NCBI GenBank assembly: GCA_005239465.1
Contig: SPAW01000035.1
Coordinates: 124,001 to 188,000 of the forward strand
Direction: 5' to 3'
DNA from: Nitrospira sp.
Lineage (GTDB): Bacteria > Nitrospirota > Nitrospiria > Nitrospirales > Nitrospiraceae
Length of the DNA: 64,000 bases
The notes under the pieces are model-generated. The model searched no databases. It was given only the letters and a program-made list of their open reading frames with translations, and was not told the DNA's origin. Positions within the stretch are counted from its first letter, which is position 1, and each line of letters begins with the position of its first letter. A program made the translations under genes and the position numbers. Positions 50,253 to 58,843 of this stretch are shown here, piece after piece.

Positions 50253-52184
50253 TTAGTGTGTGTGTTGACATTCGTGCTGTGGATGCGCGACCTCAGTTCG
50301 TAAGAGATCCAGCACCCCAGCCACCGTCTTACTTCCGAGATTCGAGCCGCTTCGGCCTCTGACCGATACGGTTCCACCTTGTACTTCGCGGTCCCCAACC
50401 ACCAGCATGTACGGGATCTTCGCCTTCTCCGCTTCACGGATCTTGAACCCGATTTTTTCATTCCGAAGGTCCGCTTCAGCACGGAAACCGGCCGCCTTCA
50501 ATTGAGCGACGACGGCTACCACATAGTCCCGCTGATTATCCGTAATATTCATGACTGTAGCCTGCACCGGAGCCAGCCAGGTTGGGAATGCCCCGCCGTA
50601 ATGTTCGATCAGAATCCCAAAGAAGCGCTCGATTGATCCCATCAAGGCCCGATGGATCATGATAGGCTGATGGGCTTTGCCGTCCTCACCAATGTAACTC
50701 AACTCGAACCGCTCCGGGTTATTGAAATCGACTTGGACCGTGGAACATTGCCAGGAGCGACCCAGCGCATCTTTGATCTTAATGTCGATCTTGGGGCCAT
50801 AGAATGTGCCCCCTCCCGGGTCCAGATGAAAGGAGATGGCGCGATTCTTCAAGGCTGTTTCCAGTGCGCTCGTGGCAAGCGTCCAATGCTCGTCGGCTCC
50901 CACTGATTCCTTCGGTCTTGTGGAGAGAAACACTTCGAATTCGGTGAATCCAAACGTCCGCAAAATGAAGAAGGTAAAATCCAACACCCGACTGACTTCT
51001 GTTTCCATCTGATCCGGCCGGCAAAACAGATGGGCATCATCCTGGGTAAACCCCCGTACGCGCAATAATCCGTGGAGGACGCCGGTCCGTTCATATCGAT
51101 ACACCGTTCCCAGTTCGCCGTAGCGAATGGGGAGATCTCGGTAGCTGCGAAGGTGCGACTTATAAATCATGATGTGGTATGGGCAGTTCATCGGCTTGAG
51201 TTGGTATTCACTGCCCTCCAGTTTCATGGAGGCGAACATGTTTTCGCGGTAGTAGTCGATGTGCCCACTCGTTTTCCAGAGGTCGAGGCGCGCGACGTGT
51301 GGTGAATAGACAAGTTCGTACCCCTCTTTGATGTGCTGTTCCCGCCAGAAATTTTCAATCAAGAGACGAATGGTCGCGCCTTTCGGATGCCAGAGAACCA
51401 ACCCGGGGCCGATCTCGTCTTGAATGGTGATCAGGTCCAGTTCTTTCCCTACTTTTCTATGATCACGCCGCTTGATCTCCTCCAAGCGGGCAAGGTGGGC
51501 ATCCAATTCAGCTTTGGTCGGAAAAGACGTCCCATAGATTCGCTGCAACATGGGGTTGCGTTCATCGCCACGCCAATAAGCGCCGGCCGTATTGAGCAGC
51601 TTGAATACGCCGACACGGCCTGTGGTTGGAAGATGGGGGCCTCGGCAGAGGTCGACGAAGTCACCTTGCATATATACAGAGATTGGCTCCCCATCGGGAA
51701 AACCTTGGATCAGCTCGACCTTGTAGGCTTCCCCGCGCACCTTGAAAAAGTCGATCGCTTCTTGCTCGGTGAATTCCCGTCTCGTAATCGTGAGATTACG
51801 CTTGATAATGTCAGCGGCGCGCGCTTCAATTCTCTCCAAGTCTTCCGGCGTAAAAGGCCGCTCAAACGCGAAGTCGTAGAAGAAGCTATCTTCCAAGGCC
51901 GGACCGATCGTCAGCTGCGCGGATGGAAAGAGTTCTTTCACCGCTTGAGCCATGATGTGAGTACTACTATGCCGATACACGTCACGGCCCTCAACGCTGT
52001 CAAACCGGAGCGGTTCTAGGGTCGCATCCTCCGACAAAGGCCGAGAAAGATCCACGGCAGTCCCGTTCGCTTTTGCTGCAAAAATATCTGGACTAGGGGC
52101 AATACCAAGAGCAGACAGCGCAGCCCCTACTGTTTGGCCGGCCTGAACATCCCCACTGGGACCATCTTTTATCGTAATCTTCAT
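50253..52184 (-). CDS. thrS: Threonyl-tRNA synthetase
   Basis: The N-terminal TGS domain (MKITIKDGPSGDVQAGQTV) is followed by the editing domain (YRHSSTHIMAQAVKELFP, with HxxxH). The class II core has MNCPYHIMIYKSH (zinc Cys and His), RYERTGVLHGLLRVRGFTQDDAHLF and GSIERFFGILIEHYGG, and the C-terminus is an anticodon-binding domain. The ATG at 52184 gives 643 residues. A GTG at 52208 is in frame but sits in the T run of the terminator just upstream. Neither site has a clear Shine-Dalgarno sequence. It is the first gene of thrS-infC-rpmI-rplT. Confidence 0.95.
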   Translation of the reverse strand: MKITIKDGPSGDVQAGQTVGAALSALGIAPSPDIFAAKANGTAVDLSRPLSEDATLEPLRFDSVEGRDVYRHSSTHIMAQAVKELFPSAQLTIGPALEDSFFYDFAFERPFTPEDLERIEARAADIIKRNLTITRREFTEQEAIDFFKVRGEAYKVELIQGFPDGEPISVYMQGDFVDLCRGPHLPTTGRVGVFKLLNTAGAYWRGDERNPMLQRIYGTSFPTKAELDAHLARLEEIKRRDHRKVGKELDLITIQDEIGPGLVLWHPKGATIRLLIENFWREQHIKEGYELVYSPHVARLDLWKTSGHIDYYRENMFASMKLEGSEYQLKPMNCPYHIMIYKSHLRSYRDLPIRYGELGTVYRYERTGVLHGLLRVRGFTQDDAHLFCRPDQMETEVSRVLDFTFFILRTFGFTEFEVFLSTRPKESVGADEHWTLATSALETALKNRAISFHLDPGGGTFYGPKIDIKIKDALGRSWQCSTVQVDFNNPERFELSYIGEDGKAHQPIMIHRALMGSIERFFGILIEHYGGAFPTWLAPVQATVMNITDNQRDYVVAVVAQLKAAGFRAEADLRNEKIGFKIREAEKAKIPYMLVVGDREVQGGTVSVRGRSGSNLGSKTVAGVLDLLRTEVAHPQHECQHTH

Positions 52185-52207
52185 AGCTTGTACGAACGGA
52201 TCAAGCA

Positions 52208-52251
52208 CAAAAAAACAAAGGCACCCCGCCTCCGAGAGGCATACGAGTGCC
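52208..52251 (-). terminator. Terminator hairpin between tRNA-Val and thrS (possible attenuator)
   Basis: On the minus strand GGCACTCGTATGCCTC, TCGGAGGCGGGGTGCC folds as a two-part stem (GGCAC/GTGCC outside, GCCTC/GAGGC inside) and runs directly into TTTGTTTTTTT. It ends only about 24 bp before the thrS ATG, too close for a promoter in between. It therefore ends the tRNA transcript, and thrS may depend on read-through. Confidence 0.75.
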
Positions 52252-52261
52252 CTCAGCTAGG

Positions 52262-52336
52262 TGGTAGGCGCGGACGGTCTTGAACCGTCGACCTCTACCG
52301 TGTCAAGGTAGCGCTCTCCCCCTGAGCTACGCGCCT
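52262..52336 (-). tRNA. tRNA-Val(GAC)
   Basis: The minus strand folds as a full cloverleaf: acceptor AGGCGCG/CGCGCCT, D stem GCTC/GAGC, anticodon stem CTACC/GGTAG with loop TTGACAC (anticodon GAC), T arm GACGG-TTCAAGA-CCGTC, discriminator A and encoded CCA. It lies upstream of thrS with a terminator between. Confidence 0.96.
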
Positions 52337-52389
52337 ATCGTCCGGGTGCGCATGCTAATATAGCCTCGCCTACACTGTCAAGAAAAGCA

Positions 52390-52440
52390 AAAGAGAAGGA
52401 GGCATCCTTCCAACAGAATGAAAGGCGCCACCTTCTCTTT
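52390..52440 (-). terminator. Terminator downstream of the HU gene
   Basis: AAGAGAAGGAGGC and the inverted GCCACCTTCTCTT form a long stem with a 22-base middle. On the minus strand the stem is followed by TGCTTTTCTTG. It lies 26 bp beyond the HU stop codon. Confidence 0.7.
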
Positions 52441-52465
52441 CTTGAAACCATCAAGCGATCAGGTC

Positions 52466-52738
52466 TTACTTAACCGCCGAGCGAAGCTCTTTCCCTGCAG
52501 AAAACTTCGGCACTTTGGCCGCTGGAATTCGGAGTGATTCCCCAGTCCTTGGATTTCTTCCCATCCGTGCCTTGCGCTTCGAGATGGTAAAGGTGCCAAA
52601 GTTGACGAGGGAGACGCGCTGTCCCCTCTTCAGCGAGGATGTGACCGCCCCCGTAAACGCCTGAAGGGCACTGCCGGCGGCGACTTTCGTGATCCCGGCT
52701 GATGCAGCCATTTTCGCGATGAGTTCTTCCTTTGTCAT
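52466..52738 (-). CDS. HU-family DNA-binding protein
   Basis: The 90-residue protein MTKEELIAKMAASAGITK, VSLVNFGTFTISKRKARMGRN, PRTGESLRIPAAKVPKF is a typical HU/IHF-like histone homologue, with the GRNPRTGE arm that contacts the DNA minor groove. It bends and compacts DNA. AAGGAGGGG lies just before the ATG. It follows the Fis-type regulator gene on the same strand. Confidence 0.96.
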   Translation of the reverse strand: MTKEELIAKMAASAGITKVAAGSALQAFTGAVTSSLKRGQRVSLVNFGTFTISKRKARMGRNPRTGESLRIPAAKVPKFSAGKELRSAVK

Positions 52739-52804
52739 CTAATCCCCTCCTTGGTGAATGATTAAGAAGCAAGCCCAGGTTGACTCCTTCGAAACACGAA
52801 CACG

Positions 52805-53395
52805 CTACGCACTACGACTGGTTTTGGACCTTGTTCGCTTCAAGGGAATATGTAAGTCGACAATCTTTTTTCGTAAGGTGTTCCGGTTGAGCCCCAAGAG
52901 CTCGGCCGCCTGGATCTGATTCCCCTGAGTTTCACGAAGGGCCGAGGCGATCAGGGGGCGTTCCACAGCAGAAATGAGAATCGGGTGCAGATTTCTTGCC
53001 GATCCGTTCCTCATGTCCTTCACGAAATCGCCCATCTTCATCTCTAGGTAGCCCTCAAGAGAAGCATCGCGTGTTTTGCCCTGCTGCAGCTGCGCATTCT
53101 GTCGATTCATGAGCTGCATCATTTTCGCAGTCCTTCTCAGAACCGCTCGTGAGCCTGTAATAACTAATGTGTGAGAGGGGTCAATGTGATCTGGAAGTGT
53201 AATGGCCCCCTCTTGTGCACCTCGAGACTCCACCACCACTGCATCAAACTGATGTCTTGATGACTCTTTCTGAAAGGCGGCTGAATCTCGTGCGACAGTG
53301 ACCGATGCGTCCTTGAAGACTTGTTTGAACTGCGCCTGAACATCGGTATCCGCAGTAAGCAGAAGAACGGTGAAAACGGATGAAGGCACTGGCAT
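52805..53395 (-). CDS. Fis-type helix-turn-helix regulator with receiver-like N-terminus
   Basis: From the ATG at 53395 the protein has 196 residues. The N-terminal part (VFTVLLLTADTDVQAQFKQV, HQFDAVVVESRGAQ) looks like a degenerate receiver domain without a clear phospho-Asp pair. The C-terminus (AVERPLIASALRETQGNQIQ, AAELLGLNRNTLRKKIVDL) is a strong Fis helix-turn-helix. It may act as a nucleoid-associated or response-regulator-like transcription factor. There is no sigma-54 AAA domain. It is upstream of the HU gene. The frame reaching 53452 lacks a better start. Confidence 0.8.
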   Translation of the reverse strand: MPVPSSVFTVLLLTADTDVQAQFKQVFKDASVTVARDSAAFQKESSRHQFDAVVVESRGAQEGAITLPDHIDPSHTLVITGSRAVLRRTAKMMQLMNRQNAQLQQGKTRDASLEGYLEMKMGDFVKDMRNGSARNLHPILISAVERPLIASALRETQGNQIQAAELLGLNRNTLRKKIVDLHIPLKRTRSKTSRSA

Positions 53396-53722
53396 GAAGG
53401 CACCACGCGAAGAAGAGGATCGGATTATTGCCCAGGGCGCAACCGATGTCAATCGGATTTTAAGGCGTCAAGCTTCTGAAGTGCTTCCCGTATGCCTTTG
53501 CGGTCGTCAGTCTGATCACGTGAATCATGCGATACGGGCATGTGCAAGAGGAATCTTTTCTCGCTCGATCATGGTTAATCAAAAGTTGATTTCAAGAAGT
53601 AAAGTCGAATGTGATGTGCCCTCAGACCTCACTATAAGTGGCATGAGATCCGGCGGCCTTCTGATGCGTGGCAAGGTGCGGAAGCAGGGAGCCCATCGTG
53701 AAACTACTCCTCCGACAAGCGC

Positions 53723-53776
53723 TTGACAACTCATCTGAACAGGAGGTATATATTGATCTATCATTCCTACCGGAAT
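53723..53776 (+). promoter_or_regulatory. Promoter and possible operator of the Rrf2 gene
   Basis: TTGACA (53723-53728), an 18-base spacer and TATATT (53747-53752) form a good sigma-70-type promoter. Just downstream ATTCC (53763-53767) and GGAAT (53772-53776) form an inverted repeat around TACC, a likely operator over the transcription start. Rrf2 regulators often repress their own gene this way. Confidence 0.5.
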
Positions 53777-53784
53777 AATCAAGA

Positions 53785-54234
53785 ATGAAGGTATCCCAGC
53801 GAGTAACTTACGGAATCATGGCGGCTGTTGATCTCGCCATGAAGGGGAAAGAAGTCCCAATTCAAGCGCGAGCAATCGCGAGGCGACAAGCCATTCCCAT
53901 TCGGTTTTTGGAACAGGTGCTCAATGCGATGAAAAAGGCTGGTCTGGTTGATAGTCTCCGCGGCGCGCAGGGAGGATACATGCTGCTGAAGGAGCCCTCT
54001 GCGCTCTCTGTTGCCGACATCTTGGAGGCGTTGGATGGGCCGGTGTTTCATCGTTCCTATCAGAGCCAGTCTGCCCTTGAGAGGCGTTTAACGAAGCAAG
54101 AGCTTTTGCTTGGGAATGTGTGGGAGCAAGTTGAGGTGGCCGAACGTGAGGTCCTGGGGGGCATCACCATAGAACAATTGGCCGGACGCCAACGAGCCAT
54201 CGATGAGCAACGCAATCCCATGTATCACATTTAG
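53785..54234 (+). CDS. Rrf2-family transcriptional regulator (CymR-like)
   Basis: A 149-residue winged-helix protein: MKVSQRVTYGIMAAVDLAMK, then AIARRQAIPIRFLEQVLNAMK and LVDSLRGAQGGYML, the Rrf2 DNA-binding domain. The cysteines that hold an Fe-S cluster in IscR and NsrR are absent, as there is no Cys at all, so it resembles CymR, which senses cysteine supply through a partner protein. The sulfate-assimilation genes begin 65 bp downstream in the same direction, so it most likely controls them. The name CymR-like is inference from context. Confidence 0.85.
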   Translation: MKVSQRVTYGIMAAVDLAMKGKEVPIQARAIARRQAIPIRFLEQVLNAMKKAGLVDSLRGAQGGYMLLKEPSALSVADILEALDGPVFHRSYQSQSALERRLTKQELLLGNVWEQVEVAEREVLGGITIEQLAGRQRAIDEQRNPMYHI

Positions 54235-54299
54235 GAAGTCGGTCATCGCCATGCGGCTCTATTCCCTGCCGCGCCACGCATAGATTAGGAGAATCCTGT

Positions 54300-56798
54300 A
54301 TGAGCACACAACAATCCCTTGCCCTTGCGATACCAGCGATCAAGACAACTCCCATTCCTCCGGCCATTGCTGAAGAAATCGAGACCTTCGAGGCCGAGGC
54401 TCTGCGCGCACTGGCTGGCGATGTCTCCAATGACCTCTTCAAGCCCTTCCGCCTCCAGTACGGGATCTATGGACAACGGCAGGCCGGCGTGCAGATGGTG
54501 CGGATCAAGGTTCCATTCGGCGGTATTTCTGCCAATCAACTCCGCCGAGTGGCAGAACTCGCCGACCGCTACGCCACAGGGGTCGGCCATGTGACCACGC
54601 GACAGGATATTCAGCTGCACTTCGTTGAGCTCAAGGACGTTCCGACGATCATGCGCGGTTTGGCCGAAGTCGATCTCACGACCAGGGAGGCCTGCGCCAA
54701 CACTGTTCGGAATGTAACGGCATGCCATTTGGCGGGTGTGTGTCAGGGTGAAGTATTCGATGTGACGCCCTACGCCAAGACGGTGGCGTATCATCTCCTG
54801 CGCAATCCGCTCAATCAGAGTTTGCCGAGGAAGTTCAAGATTGCCTTTTCGGGGTGCAAGCACGACTGTGCGCTCACGCCGATTCACGATATTGGGCTAT
54901 TGGCTGCGAAGCGAACCGATGGGACGATCGGGTTTCGAATGGCCGTAGGCGGAGGATTGGGCTCTGCCCCCCGGATTGCCCAACTACTCCGTGAGTTCAC
55001 TCCGATGGAGGAGCTAATCCCCAGCATTGAAGCTGTTATTAAGGTTTTCGATACCTTGGGCAATCGGAAAAATCGCAACAAAGCCCGCATGAAATTTGTG
55101 ATCGAAAAGCTGGGCTTTGAGGAATTCAAACGCCGGTGGGAAGCGGCCTACACGTCGATGGGCCATGCCCTTCCTAAGCATGAGCCTCTCATACTTCTAC
55201 AGCACCAGGACGATCCGAGGCCACTCATCATGCCGACCCGTAATGGGTCAGCCTCCGGCGAGGCCAATGGGAATGGTAGCCCGAATCGGATCGGATATGA
55301 GACGCCTTTCGAAATGTGGAAGAGAACCAACGTCGTCAAACAGAAACAAGAAGGCTACGTCACTACGGCGATCAAGCTCTTCATGGGGGATATCACATCC
55401 GAGCAGATGGTCTTCGTGGCGGATCTTGCCGATCGGTACTCCAATGGAAACATCCGCACCACGATCAATCAGAACGTCGTAATCCGGTGGGTTCCAGACA
55501 CCCAGGTTGAGGCGCTCTATGGCGATCTGACCTTGCACGGGTTGGCGGACCCTGGCGCCGAACTTGTCGAAGACATCATTGCCTGTCCCGGGACTGATAC
55601 CTGCGGTTTGGGGATCACCTCATCAAAAGGGCTCGCACGGGCGTTGGCCGAAGTATTTCCAGCCGGTCGAGTGCCCGAAGATCTTCACGATGTGAGCGTC
55701 AAGATCAGCGGCTGCCATAATTCATGCGCGCAGCACCACATCTCCATGATCGGGCTGCATGGAGTCGGCAAGCGGCTTGGCGACCATGTTGCTCCGCACT
55801 ATGAACTCCATCTGGGTGGTTCTGTGAAGGGAACGGCCAGGATCGGTCAAATGACGGTGAAGTTACCGGCGAAAGCGGTGCCGGCTGCGCTGACCCATCT
55901 GATCGACGTCTATCGGCGTGACCGCCAAGCCAATGAAGGGTTACCGACCTTCATCGCGCGGGTTGGAAAGAACAAGCTTAAAGATGAGTTGATTCCGTAT
56001 ACGATCGTTCCGGCCTATCAGGATGACCCCACCTTCTATTACGACTGGGAAGGAGAAGAAGAATTCATTCTCGAAGATCTCGGACCAGGTGAGTGTGCCG
56101 GCGGTGCACTCGAGATGATCGAGAACGGGATCCTCGAAGCCGAGCAGGAACTCTACCAAGCGAAAATGTTGGTGGACAACCACCAGTACTCCGTCTCCGT
56201 GAACAAGTCCTATCGCGCGGTCTTGGCAGCGGCGAAAGCCTTGCTGGTCACGGAGGGACTTGATCCAGCGACCGATGCGGAGATCTTCCAGGAGTTCGAG
56301 CGCCGGTTGGCACACAAGGGGATCGTGCCTCCCATCTATCGCGGTCTTGGCGCGCAGGTCGGCAATTTGGGACCAAAAGAAACGACGGCTCAGTCGGCCC
56401 AAGAAAAGATGGCGTTTGCGAAGGGCTTTGTTGATAACTGTCGTGTGGCGACAGAACAGATGGGCAAGGGTTTGAAGCTTACACCGGCGGCAGAAACCCT
56501 GGCTCCGGCTGCAGTGCCATCGCCCAAGCCAGCGGCTACTCCAAATACCCCTGTATCTACCGGAGCGCCAGTGTACGATTTGCGCGGGGTTGCCTGCCCG
56601 CTGAACTATGTGAAGACCAAACTCAAACTCGAGATGATGGATGTGGGCGAACAGTTGGAAGTGTGGCTCGATGCGGGGGAGCCGATCAAGAACGTCCCAA
56701 TGAGTCTCAAGAACGATGGGCATAAAGTCTTACTGCAGGAGGCGCTTGAGCCTGAAGCCGCGCACTATCGAGTCCTGGTTGAGAAGGTCGAAGGGTAA
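54300..56798 (+). CDS. Sirohaem sulfite/nitrite reductase with helical and TusA-like C-terminal domains
   Basis: The 832-residue protein has two ferredoxin-like plus NIR/SIR halves. Each carries the sirohaem-[4Fe-4S] ligand set C-x5-C and C-x3-C: C142/C148 with C186/C190, and C429/C435 with C472/C476. In most assimilatory enzymes only the second half keeps it. Residues about 595-725 form a helical HEPN-like region (ILEAEQELYQAKMLVDNHQY). After an Ala/Pro linker comes a TusA-like domain (YDLRGVACPLNYVKTKLKL) with C766 as sulfur carrier. With cysH, cysD and cysNC downstream, sulfite reduction to sulfide is the likely role. Nitrite reduction is the alternative. Confidence 0.88.
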   Translation: MSTQQSLALAIPAIKTTPIPPAIAEEIETFEAEALRALAGDVSNDLFKPFRLQYGIYGQRQAGVQMVRIKVPFGGISANQLRRVAELADRYATGVGHVTTRQDIQLHFVELKDVPTIMRGLAEVDLTTREACANTVRNVTACHLAGVCQGEVFDVTPYAKTVAYHLLRNPLNQSLPRKFKIAFSGCKHDCALTPIHDIGLLAAKRTDGTIGFRMAVGGGLGSAPRIAQLLREFTPMEELIPSIEAVIKVFDTLGNRKNRNKARMKFVIEKLGFEEFKRRWEAAYTSMGHALPKHEPLILLQHQDDPRPLIMPTRNGSASGEANGNGSPNRIGYETPFEMWKRTNVVKQKQEGYVTTAIKLFMGDITSEQMVFVADLADRYSNGNIRTTINQNVVIRWVPDTQVEALYGDLTLHGLADPGAELVEDIIACPGTDTCGLGITSSKGLARALAEVFPAGRVPEDLHDVSVKISGCHNSCAQHHISMIGLHGVGKRLGDHVAPHYELHLGGSVKGTARIGQMTVKLPAKAVPAALTHLIDVYRRDRQANEGLPTFIARVGKNKLKDELIPYTIVPAYQDDPTFYYDWEGEEEFILEDLGPGECAGGALEMIENGILEAEQELYQAKMLVDNHQYSVSVNKSYRAVLAAAKALLVTEGLDPATDAEIFQEFERRLAHKGIVPPIYRGLGAQVGNLGPKETTAQSAQEKMAFAKGFVDNCRVATEQMGKGLKLTPAAETLAPAAVPSPKPAATPNTPVSTGAPVYDLRGVACPLNYVKTKLKLEMMDVGEQLEVWLDAGEPIKNVPMSLKNDGHKVLLQEALEPEAAHYRVLVEKVEG

Positions 56799-56817
56799 GG
56801 AAAGAACTGGATCGACG

Positions 56818-57534
56818 ATGGCCATAAACGGCAGCACAGAATTGATTGCTGAGCTCAAGTCGCTGAGTGATTTGTTTGAGTCGAAACAGCCGCAGGAGGT
56901 ATTGGCCACGGCGCTCGAGCGCTATGCGCCGAAGATCGTTCTGGCCTGTAGTTTCGGGGCTGAAGATGTGGCGCTCCTGGACATGGTGCACCGGATCAAT
57001 CCATCTGTGCCGCTGTTCTATCTCGATACCGACTTCTTGTTTCCCGAAACCTATGCGACGCGGGATCGCATCATCCAGCACTACGACCTGAAGCCTTCTC
57101 AGGTGCTGCAAGTGAAGTCGCTGCTCACGCCGGAGCGTCAGGCCGAGCAGCATGGGGAGGCCTTATGGTCCAAAGAGCCTGATCGCTGCTGCCAGCTGCG
57201 AAAGGTCGAGCCGCTGACACGCCTGCTCAACGGTTTCGATGCATGGATCACGGGGATCCGGCGGGATCAGGCGCCGTCGAGAGCGAATGCGGGCTTGATC
57301 GAATGGGATCAGAAGTTCGAGCGGGTGAAGGTCAACCCCTTGGCTCGCTGGAGTTGGGCCGATGTCTGGACCTACATCCGTGTCTATGAAGTGCCCTACA
57401 ATCCGCTCCACGATCAGAACTATCCCAGCATCGGCTGCATCCATTGCACAGCTCCTGTTGCGCCCGGTGATGATCCACGGGCGGGTCGCTGGAAAAACTT
57501 CACAAAAACCGAATGCGGGTTACACAAGTCCTAA
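56818..57534 (+). CDS. cysH: Adenylylsulfate (APS) reductase, assimilatory
   Basis: The PP-loop-like LACSFGAEDVALLDMV, GIRRDQAPSR and the C-terminal catalytic ECGLH motif (C233) define the CysH family. C124-C125 and C207-x2-C210 are the four cysteines of the [4Fe-4S] cluster that mark APS-specific enzymes. PAPS reductases lack them. The enzyme reduces APS to sulfite with thioredoxin or glutaredoxin. The ATG at 56818 gives 238 residues, and the frame from 56716 overlaps the reductase gene. One base separates its stop from the next gene. Confidence 0.95.
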   Translation: MAINGSTELIAELKSLSDLFESKQPQEVLATALERYAPKIVLACSFGAEDVALLDMVHRINPSVPLFYLDTDFLFPETYATRDRIIQHYDLKPSQVLQVKSLLTPERQAEQHGEALWSKEPDRCCQLRKVEPLTRLLNGFDAWITGIRRDQAPSRANAGLIEWDQKFERVKVNPLARWSWADVWTYIRVYEVPYNPLHDQNYPSIGCIHCTAPVAPGDDPRAGRWKNFTKTECGLHKS

Positions 57535-57535
57535 C

Positions 57536-58597
57536 ATGCCGATTCAAGACATCATCGCCAAAATTGCGAAGGGACCGAAGGCCTCCAAAGACTTGACCTG
57601 GGAAGAATCCAAGCTGGCCATGAAGGCCTTGATTGAAGGCGATGCGACGCCAGTGCAAGTGGGCGCCTTTTTAATTGCAATGCGGTTCAAAATGGAGTCG
57701 GTGACTGAATTAGCTGCGTTTACGGCCGCGGCCCGGCAATACGTGCTCCCGCTTGCAGTCTCAAGAGAATTAGCTCTGGTCGATGTGCCGAGTTATGCCG
57801 GAAAGCAGGATACGTTTCATGCGCTCATTGCCGCGTCGATCGTCGCGGTTTCAGCTGGCGCTGCAGTCCTGATGCATGGCTACGATGGCGTTCCTGGTCG
57901 GCCCGGCAGTGCCGGGGTACTGAAAGCGCTGGGAATTCCAATTGATTCTGAACCCAAGCTGGTCACCGAGGATCTGAACAAGAAGGGCTTCGCCTACTTG
58001 GACATTGGGCTCTACCATCCACCCGTCTACCGATTTCTGGAAATGCGTCAGGAGCTGGGAGTCAGGAATGTCTTTCATCCGATCGCCAGGCTCCTGAATC
58101 CGGCCCGGGCTGCCGCTCAGGTGGTCGGTTTGTCACACCCTCCCCACTTCGAAAAAACGGTCGAAGCCTTGCGCATGATCGGGTGTCCGCGAGGGCTCGT
58201 GATACGCGGCGTCGAGGGCGATCCAGAATTGTCCGTATCGGCAGTCACGAGAGTGCTCGAACTACGAGACGAGCGCATCACGCCGCTGGGGGTAGCTCCA
58301 AAGGATTTTGGATTGGCGTTTGGCTCATCCCGAGAGATGGCCGGGTTCCCGCGAGAGCAGCGGGGCAAAGAAGCGGATCTGCTCCGGCGCATTCTTCAGA
58401 ATCAGGTGCAGGGCGGACCAAAAGATTGGGTGCTGATGAATGCCGCGATGTTGCTCTATGCGGCTGGGAAAGGCGCTTCCCTCACAGTTTGCTTCCCGGC
58501 TGCACGGGCGGCGATTGATAGGGGAGCGGCGGCACGTAAGCTAGATGAACTGGTGCAAGAGCCCGTAGTTACGGCAGCGGCAGGGCAGCGGAGATAG
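57536..58597 (+). CDS. TrpD2-like protein (anthranilate phosphoribosyltransferase family)
   Basis: The 353-residue protein has the N-terminal helical bundle (DLTWEESKLAMKALIEGDAT, VGAFLIAMRFKMESV) and nucleoside-phosphorylase-like domain (AVLMHGYDGVPGRPGSAGVL) of the glycosyltransferase 3 family. The glycine motif differs from the KHGNR-SSGSAD signature of true TrpD, as in TrpD2/YbiB proteins. TrpD2 members bind nucleic acid and lack anthranilate activity. No trp genes are near. It starts one base after cysH, so it belongs to the sulfur operon. The start at 57536 (MPIQDIIAKIAKG) is well supported. Confidence 0.82.
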   Translation: MPIQDIIAKIAKGPKASKDLTWEESKLAMKALIEGDATPVQVGAFLIAMRFKMESVTELAAFTAAARQYVLPLAVSRELALVDVPSYAGKQDTFHALIAASIVAVSAGAAVLMHGYDGVPGRPGSAGVLKALGIPIDSEPKLVTEDLNKKGFAYLDIGLYHPPVYRFLEMRQELGVRNVFHPIARLLNPARAAAQVVGLSHPPHFEKTVEALRMIGCPRGLVIRGVEGDPELSVSAVTRVLELRDERITPLGVAPKDFGLAFGSSREMAGFPREQRGKEADLLRRILQNQVQGGPKDWVLMNAAMLLYAAGKGASLTVCFPAARAAIDRGAAARKLDELVQEPVVTAAAGQRR

Positions 58598-58654
58598 GCC
58601 CGCATTATTCATGAAGGTTCGTCGCGAAAGCGTGCAGATGCGAAGCGAGACGGG

Positions 58655-58735
58655 CACTCGGAGGCCAGGGGACTGGCTCTGCCGTCTGACTTCGGCGAGC
58701 TCAGCCGAGCCGCGGCAGTGCCTGTTCCGCCTCCG
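58655..58735. repeat. Fragment of the MITE family (copy C, inverted)
   Basis: GGAGGCCAGGGGACTGGCTC, then TGACTTCGGCGAGCTCAGCC and GCAGTGCCTGTTCCGC correspond to the reverse complement of the middle of copy B. No terminal repeats remain. It lies in the 246-bp gap between the TrpD2-like gene and cysD, interrupting an otherwise tight operon. Confidence 0.6.
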
Positions 58736-58843
58736 TGGAGTATGTCGAAGGGCTGAATGGCGAGACTGCCCGTCACAGCCGCGTATTCGCGCTTGCAGTA
58801 GAAGTTTCATGAATATTGCGGGCGAAGGAAAGGATCGCGGAAC

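Noticed and set aside
49733-50482. Long IF-3 reading frame beginning at an ATG at 50482
   Set aside because: The first 80 residues lie inside thrS and do not resemble IF-3. The family sequence starts at the ATC at 50242.
52184-52340. T-box riboswitch upstream of thrS
   Set aside because: The only complex structure is the tRNA-Val gene itself followed by a simple terminator. I could not find the conserved T-box sequence.
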